Shown here: positions 7,540 through 15,714 of the stretch, piece by piece
Layout of the letters: each line of letters begins with the position of its first letter
Position numbering within the stretch: position 1 is the stretch's first letter
NCBI GenBank assembly: GCA_041649995.1
Contig: JBAZMA010000002.1
Coordinates: 1 to 64,000, forward strand
Source: JBAZMA01 sp041649995
GTDB taxonomy: Bacteria; Omnitrophota; Gorgyraeia; Velamenicoccales; Velamenicoccaceae
Length of the DNA: 64,000 bases
Direction: 5' to 3'
Notes under the pieces: model-generated
Seen by the model: the letters and a program-made list of their open reading frames with translations, nothing else
The model's database searches: none
What the model was told of the DNA's origin: nothing
Program-made: the position numbers and the translations under genes

Positions 7540-8829
7540 ATGAAAAGACGGATTAAAGAACAAAGTATTATTTTTTACAGTGTGGCGAAGTGGGTATTCC
7601 TATCGGTAATCGTCGGTTGCATGGTAGGAGCGTCCACCGCGGTATTTTTAAAGGCGTTAAACTGGTCATTGGAAGCGGCCGGCCTGCATAAGCATTATTT
7701 TCTTCTTTTACCTCTCGCTTTGTTCCTAAGCGCGCTCATTATTAAATTTTTCGCTCCTGATGCCGAAGGCCACGGCACGGAAAAAGTTATTGAAGCGATA
7801 CACAAGGATAATGGGATCATCAAAGCCGCTGTTGTGCCGGTCAAGCTCGTTGCGACCATTATCACCATCGCCTTAGGCGGTTCCGCCGGCAAGGAGGGGC
7901 CCTGCGCTCAAATAGGCGCGGGTATCGCTTCCACATTCGCGAGATTGTTCCGTTTCGATGTCCATGACCGCAAGAAATTGGTTATTTGCGGTATCAGCGC
8001 GGGCTTTGCCTCTGTTTTTGGGACGCCTATCGCGGGGGCCCTTTTTGGCGTAGAGGTTTTATTCGTAGGCGCTATTCTCTATGACGTTATGTTGCCGTCT
8101 TTTATTGCCGGTATAATCAGTTATAATGTTTCATCGGCGCTGGGCATACGTTATTTTCATCACGCGCTGACCATGCCGCTCAATTTTTCGGCAGTGCTTT
8201 TCTACCAGATTATCCTGGCCGGGGTATTTTTCGGTTTGTGTTCGTTCTTTTTGATTGAAATGCTGAGCATCGGCAAAAAGGTTTCGGAGAGCATTAAGAT
8301 CTGGAAGCCGTTGAAAGGTTTCATCGGCGGGGCTGTTTTGATCGTGGTCGCGCTGTTATTTTCCACGGATTATCTGGGTCTCGGGCTCAATTCAATAGAA
8401 TCTTCCTTGAACGGGCAGCCTCTTCCATGGTACGCATTCATGCTTAAATCCTTTACGACCAGCATGACGTTGAACTTCGGCGGGAGCGGCGGAATCGTGA
8501 CGCCTATTTTCTTTGTCGGTTCAAGCGCCGGAAATGTATTCGCTCAGGTGTTGCATCTCGATATCATCCTTTTTTCCGCTTTAGGGTTTGTGGGGCTTTT
8601 GGCAGGAGCGGCCAATACGCCTATCGCCGCCAGCATTATGGCTATTGAACTTTTCGGGCCTCAAATAGCGCCTTACGCGGCTCTGGTGTGCGTGATCAGT
8701 TTTCTTATGACAGGCCATAGGAGCGTTTATCCTTCGCAGATATTGGCTTTCAAAAAGTCGAAATTGATTGATATAGAACTTGGCAAAGAAATCGAGAACT
8801 CCAGGCCGAGATTCAGGCTTTTCCATTAG
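7540..8829 (+). CDS. CLC-family chloride channel/transporter
   Basis: 429 residues with about ten hydrophobic segments. The CLC signature GSAGKEGP, with the gating-glutamate position in GKEGP, is near residues 113-120. FGTPIAGALFGVEV and the late GGSGGIVTPIFFVGS motif (the GxFxP region, with V-T in place of the usual residues) are also present. It moves chloride or a similar anion across the inner membrane, as a channel or H+ antiporter; the conserved Glu favours exchange. There is no CBS tail. The ribosome site is weak (GAAG before ATG). It starts about 30 bases after the tRNA terminator. Confidence 0.9.
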   Translation: MKRRIKEQSIIFYSVAKWVFLSVIVGCMVGASTAVFLKALNWSLEAAGLHKHYFLLLPLALFLSALIIKFFAPDAEGHGTEKVIEAIHKDNGIIKAAVVPVKLVATIITIALGGSAGKEGPCAQIGAGIASTFARLFRFDVHDRKKLVICGISAGFASVFGTPIAGALFGVEVLFVGAILYDVMLPSFIAGIISYNVSSALGIRYFHHALTMPLNFSAVLFYQIILAGVFFGLCSFFLIEMLSIGKKVSESIKIWKPLKGFIGGAVLIVVALLFSTDYLGLGLNSIESSLNGQPLPWYAFMLKSFTTSMTLNFGGSGGIVTPIFFVGSSAGNVFAQVLHLDIILFSALGFVGLLAGAANTPIAASIMAIELFGPQIAPYAALVCVISFLMTGHRSVYPSQILAFKKSKLIDIELGKEIENSRPRFRLFH

Positions 8830-8863
8830 TTTAAGCAGGTGACATCCTAAGAAAGGAAAGAGC

Positions 8864-9643
8864 ATGCCGTTTCTGCAGAAAGTTTTATTCGTTGTGCCGA
8901 CGATTCCCCTGGGCATTATTGTCGTTATCCTGGCCATCGCCATATCCATGCTGGGCCTCATTCTCACCAGGCGGTTGTTGCCGCGCAGCATGCTGGACCA
9001 GCACACAGAGCTGACAGCCGCCATGTTTGAAGCCGTGGGAATGGCCTACACCGTCATCCTGGCTTTTATGGTCGTTGTTTCGTGGCAGAATTTCGATAGG
9101 ACCATTACCAATGTCCAAAGCGAAGCGAATGAGCTTGTCGATCTTTACAGGGACAGCGAAGCCTTCGCGCCTGATTTCGGGAACAAGGCCCGCAGCGCTC
9201 TTGAACGGTATTATGAAATCGTGGTGAATGAGGAATGGCCGCTTCTGGAAAAAGGCGAAGAGAGCATGAAAGCGCGCGAGGCTCTGCGGGATGTGTGGGC
9301 GCTTTATGTCGCCTATGATCCCCAGAATGAAAGGGAAAACACCTTTTTCGCCGAATCCGTATCGAATCTTAATGATCTGCGGGAATCAAGAAGGCTTCGT
9401 ATCCTGGATTCAAGGGCAGGGGTCAATTCCGTCCTGTGGTTCATCCTTATATTCGGCGGCCTGACAACAATCTGTTTTACGTTCTTTTTTGCCGCGGAAA
9501 ATTTCAAGTACAACCTGCTTCTGGTTTCGATATTGGCGGCCATTATCGGCCTGGTTTTGCTGACGATTTTACTTTTCGATTTTCCGTTTACCGGAGACGT
9601 GAGGATTCCGGTTGAAATGTATAAAGAGATCGTAGGTTTTTAA
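8864..9643 (+). CDS. DUF4239 (bestrophin-like) membrane protein
   Basis: 259 residues. The order is an N-terminal TM helix (about 10-32), a second at MAYTVILAFMVVVSWQNFD (about 60-80), a long charged region, and two closely spaced TM helices near 185-205 and 210-235. This order and the first-half signature MFEAVGMAYTVILAF...SEANELVDLYR match DUF4239, often called bestrophin-like. The ribosome site AAGGAAAGAG fits the ATG. It lies directly after the CLC gene, so an anion-related role is conceivable, but that is an inference from proximity. Confidence 0.8.
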   Translation: MPFLQKVLFVVPTIPLGIIVVILAIAISMLGLILTRRLLPRSMLDQHTELTAAMFEAVGMAYTVILAFMVVVSWQNFDRTITNVQSEANELVDLYRDSEAFAPDFGNKARSALERYYEIVVNEEWPLLEKGEESMKAREALRDVWALYVAYDPQNERENTFFAESVSNLNDLRESRRLRILDSRAGVNSVLWFILIFGGLTTICFTFFFAAENFKYNLLLVSILAAIIGLVLLTILLFDFPFTGDVRIPVEMYKEIVGF

Positions 9644-9661
9644 CCGATCGCTCCAAAAACA

Positions 9662-10018
9662 ATGAGAAGCGTAAAATTTTTCTTCCTTTTTGTTTTGTTG
9701 ATGAGCCTGTCTTCTTGTGACAACAACGCGGATTCCTTTGACCCCTTAAAGCCCGCCTACCGCACGACCAGAAAAACCAGCAAGGTTTTTGAGAGGGGCG
9801 CCGGATATTCGGTGCAGACGGAAGGGGAGGCCGAGTTGTATTCGGATGGCTCTGACGGCAGTTGGCAGATGCATTCCACCATGGAAGGCGACAACTACAA
9901 TACGCGCTATCACGACGATACTGTTTTTGACGATGGCCGCAGAAGAGTTGAAGATACGGAGGAAAAAGACGACCCTGTCAGCACCTGGGAATCATTTCAG
10001 CGGTCTAAGTGGGAATGA
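9662..10018 (+). CDS. small acidic lipoprotein
   Basis: 118 residues. The signal peptide ends in a lipobox-like LSSC near Cys19, so the mature protein should be lipid-anchored. The mature part is polar, rich in Asp, Glu, Tyr and Arg, with no known domain. It starts 18 bases after the DUF4239 gene, probably in the same transcript. The function is unknown. Confidence 0.65.
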   Translation: MRSVKFFFLFVLLMSLSSCDNNADSFDPLKPAYRTTRKTSKVFERGAGYSVQTEGEAELYSDGSDGSWQMHSTMEGDNYNTRYHDDTVFDDGRRRVEDTEEKDDPVSTWESFQRSKWE

Positions 10019-10029
10019 AAGGAGACGCC

Positions 10030-10209
10030 ATGGACTTAACCAAAGCTGTTGAAAATTGCGCGGAATGTCCGTTGTGCAAGTTTACGAGGAACAGGAAAAA
10101 AGCGGATATTTTTTACAGGATAGGAAGGAAGGTCCAAAGCACGTGTCCGAATTGCAAAGAGGCCAACGCGAAAACGGGTAAGGATCTTCAAAAGAGTAAG
10201 TTCTTTTAG
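10030..10209 (+). CDS. 59-residue zinc-ribbon-like protein
   Basis: Starts at MDLTKAVENC with GGAG 6 bases upstream. CAECPLC and CPNC give two Cys pairs about 28 residues apart, the spacing of a small zinc ribbon. The rest is basic. It is the last gene of the probable CLC-DUF4239-lipoprotein transcript. No specific function can be given. Confidence 0.55.
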   Translation: MDLTKAVENCAECPLCKFTRNRKKADIFYRIGRKVQSTCPNCKEANAKTGKDLQKSKFF

Positions 10210-10242
10210 CCGGCCTTAACTACTGCTGACCAACTGGGCCCC

Positions 10243-10371
10243 TGACACCTAGCCCCTAGCACCTAAATCATTCTTCATTCTTAATTCTTAATTGTTTTTC
10301 GTCTCTCGGTTTCTGTGCACTGTGGCCCGTCGACTGTGGACTGATTCGTCCTTCGTGCTTTCGTCCTTCGT
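10243..10371. repeat. degenerate 7-mer/8-mer tandem array between genes
   Basis: Seven-base words related to AGCCCCT and TCTTAAT run in one phase from about 10243 to 10298. They are followed by 8-base words (GTCCTTCG, TGCTTTCG and relatives) to about 10371. The same blocks appear, in the same order and orientation, near 60690-60900. It fills almost the whole gap between convergent genes. Confidence 0.75.
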
Positions 10372-10376
10372 TTATT

Positions 10377-11057
10377 TCACCACCGCCCTACCAGCTGTTC
10401 AAAATACCCCGGCACGTCGGTCTTGAGCGTCATTCTTTTGCCTGACCAGGGATGGAGGAAAGATATCCACCAGGCGTGAAGCGCCATACGCTTGCAGGCG
10501 CTGTCCCTGTAACCATATTTGCGGTCGCCTACAACGGGGTGGCCCTGCTCGGCAAAATGAACGCGGATCTGATTTTTCCTGCCTGTGACAAGGTCTATTT
10601 CCAGAAGGCTCAAATCCCCTGATGCCTTCAAAACCTTATAAGCGGTCGTGGAGAATTTCCCCGCGGATCTGTCACGGGTGGAATAGACTATGCGGGCCTC
10701 GTTTTCCGCCAGGTAAGATGTTATAACGCCTGAGGCGCGCGCAAGGCGGCCGTAGACGACGGCCAGATACTTTTTTTCCGTCTCATCCCACCGGCTTTGA
10801 AGCGCGAATTTGGCTCTTTCATCCTTGGCAAAGACAAGGAGGCCCGAAGTATCGCGGTCAAGGCGATGGACGATAAAAATGCGCCTGGATGATTTGTGGT
10901 AACCCTTGCGGACGTAATCGGTGAGGATGTGATAGGCGGTTTTTTCGTTTTCCCTGTCCGTGGCGATGGTCAACAGCCCCGCGGGTTTATCGACAACGAG
11001 GATGTCGCGGTCTTCATGGATAATTTCGATGCCTTTGAGATAGTCTTTTTTTCGCAT
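10377..11057 (-). CDS. RluA-family rRNA/tRNA pseudouridine synthase
   Basis: About 226 residues. It has the RluA-type signature HRLDRDTSGLLVFAKD with the catalytic Asp, preceded by IIHEDRDILVVDKPAGLLTI and followed by GRKNQIRVHF and HPVVGDRKYG. It lacks an S4 domain. It isomerises uridines in an unidentified RNA substrate. The ATG at 11057 is used; a GTG at 11072 would overlap the upstream SDR stop by a few bases. Neither has a good ribosome site, which suggests coupling to the SDR gene. Confidence 0.9.
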   Translation of the reverse strand: MRKKDYLKGIEIIHEDRDILVVDKPAGLLTIATDRENEKTAYHILTDYVRKGYHKSSRRIFIVHRLDRDTSGLLVFAKDERAKFALQSRWDETEKKYLAVVYGRLARASGVITSYLAENEARIVYSTRDRSAGKFSTTAYKVLKASGDLSLLEIDLVTGRKNQIRVHFAEQGHPVVGDRKYGYRDSACKRMALHAWWISFLHPWSGKRMTLKTDVPGYFEQLVGRW

Positions 11058-11065
11058 AGGCCATT

Positions 11066-11860
11066 CTACCACTCTATGACCTTGCGGTGCTGGAAGAATT
11101 TTCCGGTGAGGGAGGGCTTGGCTTGGACAGCCAGCCAGACAATGTCTTTGGCTGCCTGCCGCGGGGATTGAGGGGCGTCGGGCCCTCCCAGACGGGTGCG
11201 GGTCCAGCCGGGGCAGACGGAGTTGACGGAGACATGACCGTTTTTGGCGGCATCGGCCATCATTCTGGTGACCGCGTTTAAGGCTGTTTTTGACAGCTGA
11301 TAGGCGGGGACTTTGTCTTCATCGTTCATGCGGGCGAGCTGGCCGAGCGTTGAAGAAATGTTTATGACCCTGCCGTGGCCCGCCTTTATCATCAGAGGCA
11401 CAAAGGCCTGGCACATTTTCAGGGCTCCCAGGGTATTGACTTCCAGTGTCGCGCGCAGAATGTCTAAGTCCGCGCCCAGGATGCCGGGGCCGTTGCCGTA
11501 ATCTTTTTTTTTCGGGATTTTTTTCAATTTTCGGGCCAGGAGCCCTTCCACCCGGCTCATGCCCAAATCCAGGGATATGCCCGCGTTGTTCACAAGAACA
11601 TCGAGACGGCCGAAGGTTTTGATGACAAAAGCGAGCAGGGCCGCGATGTCGTTGTTATTCAAAAGGTCAAGCGGCTGATAGACGACGTTGGCGCCGGTCG
11701 CTTTCAGTCTTTGGGCGGCTGTCTTGCCTTTGGCAGGGTCAGGCGAACCAAGGATAACCGAGAAGCCGGATTCGGCGAGCTGACGGCAGATCTCGAACCC
11801 TATGCCGCGGTCCGCGCCTGTTACAAGCGCCACCTTGTTTTTACTCGAGGAGTTTTTCAT
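11066..11860 (-). CDS. short-chain dehydrogenase/reductase (carbonyl reductase-like)
   Basis: 264 residues from the ATG at 11860; an upstream TTG at 11905 is less likely. A classical SDR: TGADRGIG cofactor motif, NNAG, a catalytic ISS serine, YQLSK with Tyr and Lys, and PGWTRTRLGG after the active site. An insertion around VEGLLARKLKKIPKKKDYG resembles carbonyl reductases. TGxxRGIG plus the overall pattern suggest NADP(H). The substrate is unknown. It is followed directly by the pseudouridine synthase gene. Confidence 0.85.
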   Translation of the reverse strand: MKNSSSKNKVALVTGADRGIGFEICRQLAESGFSVILGSPDPAKGKTAAQRLKATGANVVYQPLDLLNNNDIAALLAFVIKTFGRLDVLVNNAGISLDLGMSRVEGLLARKLKKIPKKKDYGNGPGILGADLDILRATLEVNTLGALKMCQAFVPLMIKAGHGRVINISSTLGQLARMNDEDKVPAYQLSKTALNAVTRMMADAAKNGHVSVNSVCPGWTRTRLGGPDAPQSPRQAAKDIVWLAVQAKPSLTGKFFQHRKVIEW

Positions 11861-12019
11861 ATTTCTATGGTATCTCTCAAAGGGCCTGTTGACAAGGAGA
11901 AACAAGCCTGAGCCCTGTTTTCGCGTTTATCCTTGCGCCTGTCTGTATTCCGCAGTAGAATCATTGGATATTTATCAGTAAATGTCTTCATAAGAAGGCT
12001 TTACAAAAAGGAGGGGTGT

Positions 12020-12391
12020 ATGAGGAAGTGGTATTTTATGGTTATGGCAGCGCTTGTTTTGTCCTTTGCCGGGGCGGCGGCATGTCTGGCCGAAACAGCC
12101 GAAGAAAAGGCTGTAAAAACAGCCAAGGAGGCCGCGCTGAAAGAAGGGGTCGCGATCGCCGAGGCGGAATTGATCTATGATCCTTCCAATCAGAAGTGGG
12201 AAGAGAGGGTTGTGGCTATTGAAGCGTTGCCGGCAGATCCCAATCACGGCAATCTTCCTCACGGAATGCTCCAGAACAGGAAATATGAGACGGTGCTCCT
12301 GGATTTCAAGGAGGGTGCCACAGAAGCCGACACCTGGGTATTTCTTGACAAGGATACAGGGGATGTCCTGGCGATTTATCAGGAAAAGTAA
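12020..12391 (+). CDS. secreted small protein, PepSY-like in size
   Basis: 123 residues with a clear signal peptide (MRKWYFMVMAALVLSFAGAAACLA, cleavage near ACLA-ET). The AAAGGAGGGG ribosome site fixes the start. The mature part has a Lys/Ala-rich helix, then strands including WEERVVAIEA and WVFLDKDTGDVLAIYQEK; the last resembles the end of PepSY-type repeats, but the match is weak. It is monocistronic with its own terminator. The function is unknown. Confidence 0.65.
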   Translation: MRKWYFMVMAALVLSFAGAAACLAETAEEKAVKTAKEAALKEGVAIAEAELIYDPSNQKWEERVVAIEALPADPNHGNLPHGMLQNRKYETVLLDFKEGATEADTWVFLDKDTGDVLAIYQEK

Positions 12392-12412
12392 AAGAGCGGC
12401 GATCTTGTTTTT

Positions 12413-12443
12413 AAAAGCCCATCGTGAAAACGGTGGGCTTTTT
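12413..12443. terminator. bidirectional terminator
   Basis: AAAAGCCCATCG pairs with CGGTGGGCTTTT around a TGAAAA loop; it lies between convergent genes and has runs on both sides. Confidence 0.85.
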
Positions 12444-12816
12444 ATTCGCTCTTTGTCACATCCCAGTAATAATCTTCATAGACCTCATGCGTATACAGGT
12501 CATACTCATTAAGGCCCGCTTCAACATCGCTGATGACCGCTGTCCAGTTTTCCTGGCCGGCAATCTGGAGGTCCCGGACCGCCCGGTCGATATTCCTCCC
12601 GGCCTGCTCGAGGTCGCGGACAGCGTTGAAATTTCTGGCAATCCGGGCCTCTTCAACTTTATCGTCAATATTGCTTTTGACAGTTTTGAGGCGCTCGATG
12701 AGCGCGTCTTTGCGGTCATAGCCCCAATCGTCCAAGGATATGTATTGAGCAAGCAGGGGCGGGGCTATCAGGCTGAAAATGAAAAAGGCCTTTGCCAAAA
12801 CATTGACGATTTTCAT
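12442..12816 (-). CDS. periplasmic helical protein of unknown function
   Basis: 124 residues from the ATG with AAGGAG upstream. A signal peptide (MKIVNVLAKAFFIFSLIAPPLLAQ) is followed by a charged, almost wholly helical region (KDALIERLKTVKSNIDDKVEEARIAR and onward) and a Tyr/Asp-rich tail. No family is recognised. Coiled-coil-like heptads are possible in the centre. Confidence 0.6.
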   Translation of the reverse strand: MKIVNVLAKAFFIFSLIAPPLLAQYISLDDWGYDRKDALIERLKTVKSNIDDKVEEARIARNFNAVRDLEQAGRNIDRAVRDLQIAGQENWTAVISDVEAGLNEYDLYTHEVYEDYYWDVTKSE

Positions 12817-13052
12817 GATTGTCTCCTTGAATAATTCCTCTCGCCTTTTGATTTTCCGATAACAGGGGTGAAAATCCAAGGGGGAAATCCCCCTAATGCA
12901 TGACCTTTTTCTGCTATCGGCGCCGGGGTTTTAATCCAAGCTGCGAGAGCCCTTATGTTCGCTTGCGCCTGGTTTTCTTTTGCAGTAGAATAAAAAATGA
13001 AGCTTTTGAACAGGCAGCAGAGCTTGTCGTGAGAGCTTAACAGAGGGGGGTT

Positions 13053-14557
13053 ATGAAGAAACTGTCCGTCGTATTGTTTGTTTTATTGTTCCAGGCATGC
13101 ACTTCTTTCGTTTTTGCCCAGGACAAGGCCCAGGAGCTTTTGCGGGATGCCGGGGAACTGGCTCATCAGACAGAATACAAGAAGGCGGAACAGGTTTTTC
13201 TTCAGGCGCGCGAAGAATTCTTAAAGCAGGAAAACAAGGACATGGCCCGGCAATGCCTTTTGGGGGCGTGGCAGATGCGAAGGGTCTTGCTGCAATATCC
13301 TCACACGCAAGAACAGGCTCGCAAGCTTTTGAAAGACGCCTTTCCCGATGTGGGCGACAAAGAACGGGATTCCTGGTTTGCGGAGGGCAGGGTTGATTTT
13401 TTGCAGGTCGGCGAGGAAAAGCTTTATTTCGAGGGAGCGGCCAATAATGTGGCTTTCAGGGACATCCCGCTGATACAAAAAACGATGGAGAAAAAGGGGG
13501 AACAGGACCCGTTTTTCGATGAAGCCTGGGGCATTGTTTTCCGCGCCCCAAAAAGCGGATATCCCGCCCGGGCATGGAAGCCTCTTGTCAATCCGGTGAA
13601 ATATCTGGTTGAGTACAGCCTGGTTATCCCAAGGGAAAAACTGCCCAAAGAGGGGACCTTGAAGCTGTGGGTGCCTTTGCCCATTCAAACCGAGGCGCAG
13701 GTCGGCTCGCGCGTGGTTTCTGTCTCGCCGGAGGAATATCTGAAAATGCCGCCGCAGTTGAACGCGGAGATCGGAATCGCTTATTTGGAAGTCGACCTGG
13801 GCGCTTTAAAGGAAAAGCTGGATATCAGCATCAGCGCCCTTTTTTCCCGTTATGAGGAGCGTTATGCCATAGATCCGGCCAATGTCGGGGAGTACGACAA
13901 GGAAAGCGAGCTGTATAAACGCTATACGCGCTCGCAGAAAAACATCCCGGTGAATGAAGAGTTCAGGAAAAAGGCGCTGGAGATCACGGGGGGCGAGAAG
14001 AATCCGTATCTGGCGGCCGGCAGGATCTATCATTATATCCTTGAGAATATCCGTTACAGCTATGTGCCGCATGTTATGCTCGACGCGCTGGATATCCCGG
14101 AGGCGGTTTTCGTGATGAACAATTCCTACGGGGATTGCGGGGCACAGAGCATGTATTTCAGTTCTTTGTGCCGTTCCATCGGCATCCCCGCGCGTTCCTG
14201 CGGAGGCCTGCAGTTGTTTCCCGGGATCGAGGGAGACCATTTTGGGCGGAATTTTATCTTCCTCATTACGGCTGGGTCCCGGTGGATACGACGATTGCCG
14301 AGAGCGCCGACTGGACAGCCAGCATTACCCAGGAGCAGAGGAAGGCCTACAAGGAATTCTATTTCGGCAATCTTGATCCTTACCGCATGGTGTTTCAGAA
14401 TGACGTTGATGTTCCGCTGACGCCCCGGCCGAAGGAAAAACTGTTTTTTTCCACAGCTATTCAGGAACCCGCGGTTGAATGCGATACCTGTGAGGATGAC
14501 CCGGCCATCCTGGTGGATGAGGGCTGGACGATCAAGGTGGAACCGGTTTATCACTAG
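13053..14557 (+). pseudogene. transglutaminase-like secreted protein, frameshifted
   Basis: The frame from 13053 encodes a signal peptide, helical repeats, a beta region and a transglutaminase-like core with YGDCGAQSMYF (catalytic Cys, about residue 362) and GDHF (His, about 396). After CATTTTGGG (14238-14246) it turns to nonsense, while the -1 frame continues exactly as expected (FWAEFYLPHYGWVPVDTT, holding the catalytic Asp) to the stop at 14557. One T missing from the T-run at 14240-14243 explains everything. The joined protein would be about 501 residues. This may be a sequencing or assembly error, a real mutation or slippage. Confidence 0.85.
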
Positions 14558-14581
14558 GACTCTATCGGCGGAATTCTTTCT

Positions 14582-15472
14582 ATGAGCAGAATCAAGCGCG
14601 GGGATTTTTTAGAAAAAGCCGCCCTGTTCAGGCGCCAGGCCGAGCCGTTCAGCCTTGCGGAAGGCTACAAGCTGATTATCCTGCAGGTTTTTTCCGGTTT
14701 AAAAAGGACTGCTTCTTTCGACGGTTTTAACCTCACCGAATCCTCAAGCATCAGACAGTGTCTGCTGTTGCTCAAACGCCTGAACCTGCCGGCCAAGGCC
14801 GTAAAATACAGCGATCACGTGAAGGTCCTGTTTGCCCGCTGTTGGGAAGATTTGAGGCTTTTGAGCCGTCTTCACGACCGGATATTCGGGGAGCGCCGCA
14901 CGCCGAAAGACGGCTCGGAATACGGTTTTCTGCTGGGATATCCCCGTTGCTGCGTGGAACGTTTTTACGGGGGAAACCATCGCGGAGGCAGGTTTGGTTT
15001 TCCCTGCGAAGGCAGGAAGCGCGCTCAGGATGGTTCCCTGGAGGTTGACTATAGGTTGAACAGATTCTCTCCTATCTGTGTTGTCCATCATGTCCCGTGC
15101 GGCCCGGATTGCCGCGCCACCATAGAATGGTCTGATCGGATTCTTTCCCTTTATAAAGCTTACGACCCCTTTTTACGGCGTCAGGCCGAGGCCGTTCTCA
15201 AAAAGCCGGTTTTGCTGTTCGGGATCAATCATTTTTTAAGATTTTTCGACGACATCAAAAAAGACCGTATCTTCTACGATTCCGTGGATGCCGTTAATCC
15301 GAAACTTTTTAACGAAGACGAGGATTTAAGGGTTGCCGGGTTACTGGAACAACTGGGGAATGGAGATCAGGCGCGTTTTGAGAAAGGCAGCTTTAGCGTA
15401 TTTTCAGGAAAGAAGCTTTTGCTCAAAAACACCTTTTCGAGGCAGCCGTATCAGCTTTTGAGATTTGTGTAA
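14582..15472 (+). CDS. DUF483-like protein with GYPRCC motif
   Basis: 296 residues. The segment GFLLGYPRCCVERFY and the later FSPICVVHHVPCGPDC give a pattern of paired cysteines seen in DUF483 proteins, known mainly in archaea; a metal or Fe-S site is plausible. It has no signal peptide. It starts 24 bases after the transglutaminase-like gene and may share its transcript. The biochemical function is unknown. The family call rests on the GYPxCC pattern. Confidence 0.7.
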   Translation: MSRIKRGDFLEKAALFRRQAEPFSLAEGYKLIILQVFSGLKRTASFDGFNLTESSSIRQCLLLLKRLNLPAKAVKYSDHVKVLFARCWEDLRLLSRLHDRIFGERRTPKDGSEYGFLLGYPRCCVERFYGGNHRGGRFGFPCEGRKRAQDGSLEVDYRLNRFSPICVVHHVPCGPDCRATIEWSDRILSLYKAYDPFLRRQAEAVLKKPVLLFGINHFLRFFDDIKKDRIFYDSVDAVNPKLFNEDEDLRVAGLLEQLGNGDQARFEKGSFSVFSGKKLLLKNTFSRQPYQLLRFV

Positions 15473-15483
15473 TGGACGGGAAG

Positions 15484-15705
15484 GCATATAGCTTATAGCA
15501 GAAACGAAGTCAGAAGTCGGAAGTCAGAGATCCGAAGTCCGAAGACTGAATTCAGAAGTCAGAATTCAGAAATCTGAAGACCGAAGGTCGAATGCACTTC
15601 CATTAATTAAGTTCAATTCTTCATTCTTCATTTTTAATTCTTAATTGTTTCTATAATTTGGGATTTGGAAATTGAGTCAGTCAGTAAATAACCCTAGCCC
15701 CTAAA
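15484..15705. repeat. degenerate heptamer tandem array
   Basis: Thirteen consecutive 7-base words of consensus CNGAANT run in exact phase from 15504 to 15594. A second in-phase run (words such as AATTCTT, TTTGGAA, CCCTAAA) occupies 15615-15705. The first words (GCATATA, GCTTATA) begin about 12 bases after the preceding stop codon. The array ends just before the next gene at 15715. Confidence 0.85.
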
Positions 15706-15714
15706 GGGCCAATT

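Noticed and set aside
15504..15705. CRISPR array
   Set aside because: The words are 7 bases, degenerate and without spacers; no cas genes are present.
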